Below, piece by piece: positions 1 through 7,292 of a stretch of 64,000 nucleotides of DNA (position 1 is its first letter; each line of letters begins with the position of its first letter). The translations under genes and the position numbers were made by a program. Source of the stretch: Leifsonia poae (GTDB lineage: Bacteria > Actinomycetota > Actinomycetes > Actinomycetales > Microbacteriaceae). The stretch spans positions 38,000 to 101,999 of the forward strand of contig NZ_BSEN01000009.1 in assembly GCF_027921845.1 (NCBI RefSeq). The letters are read 5' to 3'. The notes beneath the pieces were generated by a model that had not been told where the DNA came from, did no database searches, and saw only the letters and a list, made by a program, of their open reading frames with translations.

Positions 1-636
1 GACGATCTCGAACTCGCCGGGATGCTCACCGAACTCCTCGAGTCAGAGGGATACGAGGTGACCGTCGCGAGCGACGGCCAAAAAGCCTTACACCTGGGTC
101 TGACACAACCATTCGACGTCGTGCTCCTCGACCGGGGTCTGCCGGTTCTGGACGGATTGGATGTCCTGCGGAGTATCCGACAGCAGGGAATTACTTCTCC
201 AGTCCTTGTGCTTTCGGCGCTCGGCAACCCAGCCCACCGTGTCGAAGGGTTGGATAGCGGCGCTGAGGACTATATGGCCAAGCCGTTCGATATCGACGAG
301 CTTTTCGCCCGTTTGCGGGTCCTGCGTCGACGCGGAACGGTCACTGCTCCGTCGATTCGGTTTGCCGGCGGCATTCTCGATACCGGCAACCGAACGGTCA
401 TTCTCGACACAGACGAACGCACCGTCCTATCCGAGCGCGAGTCCGCACTTCTCGAGCAGCTCGGTCGCCGACCCACACAGGTCTTCTCGCGCGCCATGCT
501 CCTTGACACGGTGTTCGCCGATGCCGACGATCCTGGCGTCGTCGATACGTACGTGCACCATCTGCGCAAGAAGCTCGGCTGGTCCCTGATTGAAACGGTG
601 CGCGGCCTCGGTTATCGGATGGGCGGGCTGGGATGA
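1..636 (+). CDS. OmpR-family response regulator (5' end cut by window edge)
   Basis: Cytoplasmic two-component response regulator. The open frame runs off the left edge: the first codons read Asp-Asp-Leu-Glu, the conserved acidic pair of a receiver domain, so the true start lies a few codons upstream of the window. The phosphoacceptor Asp is in the VVLLDRGLP stretch, the conserved Lys is in YMAKPF, and a C-terminal winged helix ends with the typical VRGLGYRM strand. The stop codon overlaps the start of the downstream sensor kinase (ATGA), so the two are translated as a pair. The target genes are unknown; no operator can be tied to it here. Confidence 0.93.
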   Translation, partial: DDLELAGMLTELLESEGYEVTVASDGQKALHLGLTQPFDVVLLDRGLPVLDGLDVLRSIRQQGITSPVLVLSALGNPAHRVEGLDSGAEDYMAKPFDIDELFARLRVLRRRGTVTAPSIRFAGGILDTGNRTVILDTDERTVLSERESALLEQLGRRPTQVFSRAMLLDTVFADADDPGVVDTYVHHLRKKLGWSLIETVRGLGYRMGGLG

Positions 637-1895
637 CCGCCTCCGACGACCAGGAGATGCGTACCGCGGCCAGACGCCTCGCCATCCAATTCGCCGCGAT
701 CATCCTCGTCCTGTTCGCGCTGCTTGGCGTGGTCATAGTCGTCGTGGTTTCCACCGGCCAAGCTGAAGCTGCCAAACGCACACTCGCCGACGCATCGATG
801 ATCGACTCAGTCCATGACGCGCCCAGCAATCTCCTGATCACGGTCGTCCCCCTGACTGGCGACAACAGCAGCACGGCGCCTGAGAATGATGGAGATCCGG
901 GGCAAGGCAGGCAAAGCTCACCAAGAATGCCCGCCGGACTTCCGGACGAAGCCGCAATCGCTCGCGTAGCCCGGGGCGGACCCCCCGAATCCGAGTCGAT
1001 CGACGCAGGCGGCCAGAGCTATCTAACCCAGACCGACGTCCGGCGGGGCAAGGTCGTGCAGATCTCATACGGGCTTGGTGAGCAGAAGGAAGAACTCACA
1101 CGCCTCCTCGTTGCGCTGGTTATCTCAGGGGCAATCGCCGCCGTACTAGCCGCAGGTGTCGGAGTGTTCATCGCCCGACGGGCAATGCGTCCGCTCGCCG
1201 ACGCGCTAGCTCTACAACGACGCTTCGTCGCCGATGCCAGCCACGAACTGCGAACCCCGTTGACCTTGCTGAGCACCCGCGCCCAGTTGTTACGCCGCCG
1301 CATTCGAGGTTCCGATTCACCCATCCCCCAACCAGTGATCACCGGGGCAGACGAACTCGTCGACGACAGCAAAGCACTGACGGAGATCGTCGAAGACCTC
1401 CTGACCGCAGCAGACCCTCGGCAAGACGCCGAGAGCGAGCGCGTCGACCTCGGCGAGCTGGCAGCCACCGTCGCTGCCGCCATTCAAGGGCGCGCGCACG
1501 AGCGCGGCGTCGCCGTCACGGCGTCACACACGGGGAACCCGATCGTGGCCGGCGCCAGTGTCTCGCTGCGCAGAATGATCGTCGCCCTCGTCGACAACGC
1601 CGTTGACCACGCGGCATCCACTGTCACCATCGAATGCACGCGCGAACACGACGAAGTGGTCGTCGCCGTCAGCGACGACGGACCCGGTTTCACCGTCGGC
1701 TCCGAAAGGCGGGTGTTCGAACGCTTCGCTTCAGCGCGCGCAGAGTCAGACGAGCACACCAGCCGGCGACACTACGGGCTCGGTCTCGCGCTCGTCTTGG
1801 AGGTTGTCACCCGCCACGGTGGAGTCGTGACGGCGACGAACGACGGCCCGGACGGTGGCGGCCAGGTGACCGTGCGAATGCCTGCCGTTCCCTGA
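633..1895 (+). CDS. Membrane sensor histidine kinase
   Basis: Sensor partner of the preceding response regulator, 420 residues. There is a first membrane helix at about residues 17-39, an extracytoplasmic sensing segment to about residue 155, and a second helix at about 156-180. These are followed by a HisKA domain with the phosphorylated His near residue 204 in ASHELRTPL and an HATPase domain with an N box (VALVDNAVDHA), G1 (SDDGPGF) and G2 (YGLGLAL). The start ATG overlaps the regulator stop codon. The signal sensed cannot be told from sequence; the extracytoplasmic loop is short and not a recognisable domain. Confidence 0.93.
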   Translation: MTASDDQEMRTAARRLAIQFAAIILVLFALLGVVIVVVVSTGQAEAAKRTLADASMIDSVHDAPSNLLITVVPLTGDNSSTAPENDGDPGQGRQSSPRMPAGLPDEAAIARVARGGPPESESIDAGGQSYLTQTDVRRGKVVQISYGLGEQKEELTRLLVALVISGAIAAVLAAGVGVFIARRAMRPLADALALQRRFVADASHELRTPLTLLSTRAQLLRRRIRGSDSPIPQPVITGADELVDDSKALTEIVEDLLTAADPRQDAESERVDLGELAATVAAAIQGRAHERGVAVTASHTGNPIVAGASVSLRRMIVALVDNAVDHAASTVTIECTREHDEVVVAVSDDGPGFTVGSERRVFERFASARAESDEHTSRRHYGLGLALVLEVVTRHGGVVTATNDGPDGGGQVTVRMPAVP

Positions 1896-2252
1896 ATACA
1901 ACGGTCGTGTTGGTGTTGGTAGGGAGTCGTGGGTTCACGTTCTAAAACGGGTCACACGTTACACAATCGCGGTGGTGCCGAGAGAGCGCCGATGGCAAAT
2001 CGGCTGGCGCCGTTGAAGAATCCCTCCTCCACCAGCTTGGCCGCTCCGAATGTTGGGACGTGCAGCACCGACCCCTGCGACCAGCCCGCCCTGTCCGGGC
2101 CCGGGTCCCGGTGTTGCACGTCAGCGCCGTGCGCAAATCACGACAAAGAGGACCGACGGCGGATGGAGCGGGCCTCGCAGCGCTTCGGCGAACCCCGTTC
2201 ACACACTCTGCCTGAGCTAAGAGCGGAGACTCCGGATGAGCCTGGTCCCGTC
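1896..2252. other. Intergenic stretch without a supported gene
   Basis: About 357 bases between the histidine kinase and the convergent small regulator. Open frames exist on both strands but have no ribosome binding site and no recognisable protein composition; the longer plus-strand frame runs antisense into the regulator at 2253-2531. No RNA gene or repeat recognised. Confidence 0.4.
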
Positions 2253-2531
2253 TTACTTCCGTTTGAGGAGGACGTCGAGAATCTCACCGACGGCGACTTC
2301 GTCCAGCCCCTCCCGGCGGATCGGCTGGTTCGGATGCAGTTCGTAGAAATTGCGACTCCCTACGCGACGGCGAGTCAGGTATCCGCTTTCGACTAAATCC
2401 GCCACGATGCGGTGTGCCGCACGCTCCTGGACACCTACGCTTTCGGCGATCTCCCGGATCCGAATTCCGGGGTGGCGTGCGACGCAGTAGAGCGCATGCA
2501 AGTGATTCGTCAGAAAGCCCCACTCGGCCAT
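2253..2531 (-). CDS. Small winged-helix transcriptional regulator
   Basis: A 92-residue protein that is almost entirely one winged helix-turn-helix: the recognition region reads REIAESVGVQERAAHRIVAD, followed by a wing (GYLTRRRVGSRNFYEL). This resembles the MarR/ArsR-like single-domain regulators of actinobacteria. The start is supported by AGGAG about 9 bases upstream on the minus strand. It lies divergent from the DUF4386 membrane protein, with an inverted repeat (GACATG, 10 bases, CATGTC) just upstream of its own start, so autoregulation and control of the neighbour are plausible. No effector domain is present. Confidence 0.8.
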   Translation of the reverse strand: MAEWGFLTNHLHALYCVARHPGIRIREIAESVGVQERAAHRIVADLVESGYLTRRRVGSRNFYELHPNQPIRREGLDEVAVGEILDVLLKRK

Positions 2532-2847
2532 AGGTACAAGTCTCCTGTCATTTGCGACATGTTTTCATTGCCATGTCACCTACAACAGGATAACGTTGCC
2601 AGCACCGGCACGGAAGCTCCCAACGGCCGGGCAACCCCCTCGGTATTTGCGAGATGCTCACGGGCATGAACGGCTGGGTTACCGGGTGAGCGCTTACTTC
2701 TTGAAGATCGACCACTACCCACCCCTCCGCATGGACGCGGGGCGGCACCGAACGCCCGCCCACCGCTGAGGTCCCGAGCATCATCGGGCCGACTCCGCAG
2801 CACGATTCACCACAATTAGCGCCAACGCACCTTCTAAGGAGCACACC
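2532..2847. other. Divergent control region between HTH regulator and DUF4386 gene
   Basis: This 316-base gap contains the GACATG/CATGTC inverted repeat at 2556-2577. Near its right end a strong AAGGAG ribosome binding site precedes the DUF4386 start. The middle has no supported gene. Confidence 0.45.
2556..2577. promoter_or_regulatory. Candidate operator (GACATG N10 CATGTC)
   Basis: A perfect 6-bp inverted repeat with a 10-base spacer, 25 bases upstream of the small winged-helix regulator. Position and symmetry suit a dimeric HTH protein; the assignment to this regulator is inference. Confidence 0.4.
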
Positions 2848-3612
2848 ATGGCCGCCAACACCGACATCACCCCTCCGGTGAGAGTTCCCACTCTGCGGCG
2901 CCGAATGCGCCCGACGAGGCGGATCTCCCTGACCGTCGGCATACTGTACGTGCTCACCTTCGTCTCGATCCCCACCCTCGCGCTCTACAAGCCCATCAAG
3001 GACAATGTCGACGCCTTCATCCTCGGATCCGGAAGCACATCCGCATTGCAGTGGGGGGTTCTGTCCGAAATCATTGTCGGCTTGGCCGGCATCAGCACTG
3101 CCGTAGTGCTGTACCCGCTCACCAAGCGAATCAACCAAACGGCGGCCCTGGGTTTGGTTGCCGCGCGGCTCCTGGAAACATGCCTGATCTTCGTCAGCGT
3201 CGTCAACCTGCTCACGATGACAACGCTGCGACACGACCTCGCCGGGACGAACCGAGGGGCGCTGACCACAATGGGCCACAGCCTGCTCGCCAACTACAAC
3301 TGGACGTTCCTGCTCTCCGGAAGCCTGATGCCCGTCGCCTGTGACCTGCTTCTCGGCTACTTGCTGTACAAGTCCGCCCTTGTTCCTCGCATCTGGCCGA
3401 TCGTCGCATTCATCGGTGCACCGTTGCTCCTCGTTTCCGACATCGCTGTCTTCTTCGGCGCCTACTCGAACGTGTCCCCGATCGCCGTTCTCGCTGCTCT
3501 GCCCGTCGCTCTGTTCGAACTGTCTCTCGGCATCTGGTTGATCATCAAGGGATTCAAGCCAACGCCGCTGACCGTCCAGTACGACGCAATCAGCCAGTCC
3601 CCAGCGGCCTGA
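2848..3612 (+). CDS. DUF4386-family integral membrane protein
   Basis: A 254-residue protein with about six to seven hydrophobic helices. It begins after a basic N-terminus (RRRMRPTRRISLTVGILYV) and has the family's characteristic mid-protein stretch around NYNWTFLLSGSLMPVACDLLLGYLLYKS. Members of DUF4386 are membrane proteins of unknown function, often next to small HTH regulators, as here. AAGGAG lies 6-7 bases before the ATG. Nothing in the sequence indicates transport or catalysis. Confidence 0.85.
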   Translation: MAANTDITPPVRVPTLRRRMRPTRRISLTVGILYVLTFVSIPTLALYKPIKDNVDAFILGSGSTSALQWGVLSEIIVGLAGISTAVVLYPLTKRINQTAALGLVAARLLETCLIFVSVVNLLTMTTLRHDLAGTNRGALTTMGHSLLANYNWTFLLSGSLMPVACDLLLGYLLYKSALVPRIWPIVAFIGAPLLLVSDIAVFFGAYSNVSPIAVLAALPVALFELSLGIWLIIKGFKPTPLTVQYDAISQSPAA

Positions 3613-3626
3613 GTGCGGTCCCGCCA

Positions 3627-3805
3627 CATAGATTGACTGAGCGCGCCGAAGCGGACAACCTGTGCGGCGGAAAGACAATCTATGGCGACGGTCGACCCGA
3701 CGGTCGACACAGCTGTCGACCACTTCAGCAGATTGTCCTTACACAGCGTGTTCTCGCACATTCTCGTCAGCAGATTATCCGCCATCTCCGCCAAATAGAT
3801 TGTCC
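3627..3805. repeat. Cluster of AGATTGTCC-type 9-bp repeats
   Basis: The core occurs in direct orientation at 3627 (ATAGATTG with flank), 3730, 3772 (one mismatch, AGATTATCC) and 3797. It occurs inverted at 3674 (GACAATCTATGG), with a weaker inverted copy near 3653. The first and the inverted copies form CATAGATTG/CAATCTATG. No open frame in the 298-base gap is convincing. Such arrays occur as recombinase or transposase binding sites; that reading is inference. Confidence 0.5.
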
Positions 3806-3910
3806 CCGAGAAGCGCATGTGCCGCGCTCGACAACCCGCAGGCTGTCCCAGTAGACGATCCCCAGCGGGCGCGGGCCCCCAGGGGCCTCACGGCCGACAG
3901 GCCCGCTTGA

Positions 3911-4777
3911 TCAGGCGCGCTCGACGGGGAGCCAGAGCTCGCAGGTGGCTGTGCTGAAGTCATCGGCACGGTCGAGTACGGCGACGATGGACGGCCCAGG
4001 CCGGAGCCGCCAGGGGTTCGACGGGAACCAGTCCGTCGCGGTCGCAGCCCATGCCTCCTGCAGCGCAGCCGGGTACTCGCCCTCGGTGTGGAACACCGCC
4101 CACGTGCCGGCCGGAACCTCGATCGTGTCGAGATCGTCCGCCACCGGAGCCGTGCCCGTGACAGCTACTCCATGCAGGTAGGTCAGTTCGCTTCCCTCGG
4201 TGTAGTCCGGGTCGACGTCGGCGCTGACCTGGAGCAGGCCGGCCGGTTCGGCATCGCTTAGGGCTTTGAGGCGCGCGTGCTCTGCCGCCGGCAGGGAGGC
4301 GATATGGGATTGGATGTGCGGATTGATGCCCTCGTGAATGAGGGGCACGCGGGCGGCGTGGCCGACGAGGAGAAACGCCGGCCGGTCGATGATTCGGGTG
4401 TCCATGGTGATGTTCCCTTCTACAGTCAGGCGGAACCTGAGTTGCGGTTGCGTTCGAAGGGGGCCGCCATTTCGCTTGACACTGCCGACGCTGACGCCGT
4501 GCACTGATCGGAACGCTCGGCCGAATGCCTCGGTTGAGCCGTAGCCATACCGCACCGCGATGCTCAGCAGGTCGTCGTCTCCGAGAACATCCGCTGCCGC
4601 GACTGACATTCGGCGACGCCGGATGTAATCCGACAGCGGCATCCCAGCGAGCGACGAGAACATCCGCCGGAGGTGGTACTCCGTCGTGCCGAGTTCCCGC
4701 GCCAAGGATGCAACGTCGAGGTCGTCGTTCAGACGATCCTCGACCAGTTCGACCAGCCTGTTCAGGTCCGCGATCAT
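3911..4777 (-). CDS. AraC-family regulator with GyrI-like effector domain
   Basis: Transcriptional activator of the Rob/SoxS-plus-GyrI architecture, 288 residues from the chosen start. Residues 1-100 hold the two AraC helix-turn-helix motifs (LARELGTTEYHLRRMFS and IAVRYGYGSTEAFGRAFRSVHG). The C-terminal ~160 residues form a GyrI-like ligand pocket ending in ATCELWLPV. The start at 4777 is preferred over the longer frame because GAAGGGAGG lies 6 bases upstream. Ligands in this family are usually hydrophobic or cationic small molecules; the ligand and targets here are unknown. Confidence 0.88.
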   Translation of the reverse strand: MIADLNRLVELVEDRLNDDLDVASLARELGTTEYHLRRMFSSLAGMPLSDYIRRRRMSVAAADVLGDDDLLSIAVRYGYGSTEAFGRAFRSVHGVSVGSVKRNGGPLRTQPQLRFRLTVEGNITMDTRIIDRPAFLLVGHAARVPLIHEGINPHIQSHIASLPAAEHARLKALSDAEPAGLLQVSADVDPDYTEGSELTYLHGVAVTGTAPVADDLDTIEVPAGTWAVFHTEGEYPAALQEAWAATATDWFPSNPWRLRPGPSIVAVLDRADDFSTATCELWLPVERA

Positions 4778-4932
4778 GGCGCCTCCCTTCGACACCCACA
4801 CTTCCGGGTCGTCACGATCGGCACCCTACTATCGCGGTCCGATCGGATCGCCTTTGTGCTCCAGAACGTGCCCTCTAGACGATCCATCAGCGTGCTCTCG
4901 CGCTCGCGCTCGCGTTCTCGTCGTTGGCAGCT

Positions 4933-5571
4933 CTAGACCGTCTTGTGCGCGAGAAGTATGAGCCCCGGCGCCGTCGATGCGGGGTCGAGAGTTGCTTGCA
5001 GGTCGATCACGAAGCCGCGCGCCTCGAGGAGTTCGGCAAAGGTGTCCAGAGAACGCTTGACCATGTTCACGTTCATGGGGAGCCCGCCGTAGCCCTCGGT
5101 CTTCGTGTGCGTTGATGCTCCGAGGTGGCCGCCGACGAGCAGGTAGCCGCCGGGCTTCAACTTTTCGAAGAACTGCGCGAGGACAGTGCTGAGAGAGCTG
5201 TCGGGGACGTGATGGAGAACCCACCAGCAGGTGATGCCGGCGAGACTCCGGTTTGGGGAGGGAAGCTCTGTGATCGACCCGACCTCGAAACCGATTTCCG
5301 GGTAATTCGTGCGCGCTATCTCAATGAGCCGGGGTGAAAGGTCGATGCCACTGATGTTGAGGCCGCGGTCGCGCAGGTAGGCCGTGACCCAACCAGGGCC
5401 GCAGCCTGCGTCGAGGACGCGCCCCTCCCGGTCAACAAGCGATGAGAAGAGGTCCAAGAATGAATTTGCGACCGGCGCCCGGCCCATCGCAGCCCGAGTG
5501 AAGTCCGCGTAGTTATCTGCAACGGTGTCATACGACTGGCGAGTGCTTTCAATCCAATCCGGGTCGCTCAC
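4933..5571 (-). CDS. Class I SAM-dependent methyltransferase
   Basis: A 212-residue Rossmann methyltransferase. Motif I is VLDAGCGPGWV near residue 55. The acidic residue at the end of strand 2 is in ISGIDLSPRLI, and the motif IV region is ITCWWVLHHVP. The protein lacks a substrate-binding domain that would identify the acceptor, so small molecule, lipid or protein are all open. It stands alone, convergent with nothing and separated from both neighbours by more than 100 bases. Confidence 0.87.
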   Translation of the reverse strand: MSDPDWIESTRQSYDTVADNYADFTRAAMGRAPVANSFLDLFSSLVDREGRVLDAGCGPGWVTAYLRDRGLNISGIDLSPRLIEIARTNYPEIGFEVGSITELPSPNRSLAGITCWWVLHHVPDSSLSTVLAQFFEKLKPGGYLLVGGHLGASTHTKTEGYGGLPMNVNMVKRSLDTFAELLEARGFVIDLQATLDPASTAPGLILLAHKTV

Positions 5572-5723
5572 CCGCCCACCATAGAGATCCGATCAACTCC
5601 CCGGCGCTACAACACGCTCGAGGCGGCGAACCGGTCACAGAGCGATCGTCACTTATCGCCCGTAAGCCGATCGCTCACCGGGACAACGAGCTGGCTCTGA
5701 AGTGCCCCGTAATCCGTGCGGCG

Positions 5724-6134
5724 TCAGCCGGCTAGTGGTCTTACGCGACCGCCGGCCGTGAGCTGGAGGTGCGCTCCCCACTGGCCGCACTGCCCGTCGG
5801 AGAGACGAGCAATCGCCTGGATGGACCCGACCGGAGTCGAGTCGCGGATCGGATCAATTGTGACGTCGACTGTATCGCCGTGGTGGAACGGTGTCATCGG
5901 GTCCTGCCCCGTGACCACGACATTGCTGTTTCCGGCGGTGCAGTTGCCGCCGACGCATACCCGCACGTTGGTGTCCGGATGAGCTTTGATCCAAGCCTTC
6001 ACATCCACCGAGATTTGGGGAGCTGGCGTGACCGCCATGCCGCAGCCTCCGGCCTGGCCGCAGCCTGTCAGGCCAATGCTTAGCAGCACGACAACCGTCG
6101 CTGCCCACCCGGAGCTTTTCTGTCGACTTCGCAC
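5724..6134 (-). CDS. Small secreted lipoprotein of unknown function
   Basis: A 136-residue protein with a lipoprotein signal peptide: basic start (MRSRQKSSG), hydrophobic core and lipobox LTGC near residue 25. The mature part contains a Cys pair (VRVCVGGNC) and is Val/Asp rich, suggesting a small beta-rich domain. No family recognised. Expected to be anchored on the outer face of the cytoplasmic membrane. Confidence 0.75.
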   Translation of the reverse strand: MRSRQKSSGWAATVVVLLSIGLTGCGQAGGCGMAVTPAPQISVDVKAWIKAHPDTNVRVCVGGNCTAGNSNVVVTGQDPMTPFHHGDTVDVTIDPIRDSTPVGSIQAIARLSDGQCGQWGAHLQLTAGGRVRPLAG

Positions 6135-6258
6135 ACCGCGACGCTATCGCTGAGTGGCGGTTAGTCGCTTCGGTTGTGGTAGACGTGTCTCAGGCGTCGT
6201 GGGCGCAAGCGGATCCATCAGCGGGCGGCGTGGCCTTGGTTGGATCGGGATGCCCCTC

Positions 6259-6816
6259 TCACCAGGTGGCGGGGTGTACGAAGTCTGCCGCTGGCCGGCC
6301 GAGCCATTGCGTGAGCCGCATGGTGAGATCCATGTCGGCCAGCCGTGCCGTGCGTAAGTTGGTTAGGCGGCTCGGCGTGCACCCGAACTGGGCGGCCAGT
6401 GCAGTCCAGGTGAGTTCGTGCCTGCGCCGCTGATCGTTCACGGCGGCGTAAAGCTGAGGTAGGTCCCACCGCAGGCGAACGTCAGTCCCGATGGTGGGTA
6501 AGCGTGTGTCATCGAGCTCCCGCCGGTCTCCGATCAGGAATTCCTCGGGGGCTCGGTCGAGCCATTGCAGCAGCATCAGGGCGTACTGACAGGACATCGA
6601 GCCGCGCTTGACTGTGCGGACCAATGCGCCTGAACAGACCGCGTGGTCGTTCAGCGCAGCCCTCAACCTGCTTGACTGGTCGGTCAGTTCCTGTGCCAGG
6701 TCGGGCCACCCGAGGCCCAACTCGGAGCGTCGGGCGTCTAGCGCAGCGACCAAGGCGTCCCCGTTGAACACGGGAGCGATTGCCATGGGTGGAGTAAACC
6801 ACGTCCACGCCGTCAT
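6259..6816 (-). CDS. Tandem XRE-like helix-turn-helix protein
   Basis: 185 residues containing two related segments of about 60 residues. The first (LVAALDARRSELGLGWPDLAQEL) and second (LYAAVNDQRRRHELTWTALAAQFG) each start a Cro/CI-type helix bundle and end with a QWL(D/G)R helix (LLQWLDRAPEEFL and LTQWLGRPAADFV). It is therefore an internally duplicated HTH protein. It lies immediately left of the conjugative element. Whether it belongs to the ICE is unclear. An in-frame ATG 10 codons downstream is an alternative start. Confidence 0.65.
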   Translation of the reverse strand: MTAWTWFTPPMAIAPVFNGDALVAALDARRSELGLGWPDLAQELTDQSSRLRAALNDHAVCSGALVRTVKRGSMSCQYALMLLQWLDRAPEEFLIGDRRELDDTRLPTIGTDVRLRWDLPQLYAAVNDQRRRHELTWTALAAQFGCTPSRLTNLRTARLADMDLTMRLTQWLGRPAADFVHPATW

Positions 6817-7255
6817 ATCCAGCGCACCCCAGCGTCTGTTTCATTAGCCGGTCGCTCACCGAAACGCCCCTGCATCGCAAAGTACGGCGACGATGTCAAC
6901 AGCGAGTGAGCAAGGGATTCCCGTATGCCTGTCCCGCAAAAATGCCCGGTGAAGGCGCGGCAAACGCTTCACGCTTGCTGCGGCTCGGCCGCAGGAAGGA
7001 CTCCCTGGCCCGGACGCGTGGCCGCTCCGTCGGCCTAACCCACGCGCGCTCGCTCGGATGTTTTCAGCAGGTCGGTGGCGGCGATGGTCCTGGAGCCATG
7101 AGGAGAGACGGACGAAACACGAAGGGATGAACGAAGGAAGTATCCAAGCAGGACACAGGCAAGAGGAAGGAACCAAGAGAAAGAAGCAGGCAAGCGAAGA
7201 CGAGGAATAGAAGAAGCCAATGCACGTAGGCACTCTTTGAGATGAACTTACAAAT
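6817..7255. other. Non-coding region upstream of the relaxase; polypurine tract
   Basis: About 440 bases without a supported gene. From about 7100 to 7215 the plus strand is almost all A, G and C with only a handful of T, in GRAAG-like runs such as GAACGAAGGAAG and GAGGAAGGAACC. This is the usual location for an origin of transfer beside a MobF relaxase, but no known nic sequence could be identified. Confidence 0.4.
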
Positions 7256-7292
7256 TGCGCGCCAAAATGAGCGCTCAACCGGAACGTGTAAG
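7256..7292 (+). promoter_or_regulatory. ICE 37-bp conserved element, copy 1 (relaxase)
   Basis: Left block TGCGCGCCAAAAT, eight variable bases, right block AACCGGAACGTGTAAG. The same arrangement with identical internal spacing is found upstream of ssb and of the T4SS lipoprotein gene. It overlaps the apparent start of the relaxase gene, which suggests the relaxase really starts at or after GTG 7294. Confidence 0.65.

Noticed and set aside
1929..2396. 155-codon plus-strand frame
   Set aside because: No ribosome binding site, Pro/Arg-rich random composition, and it runs antisense through the winged-helix gene.
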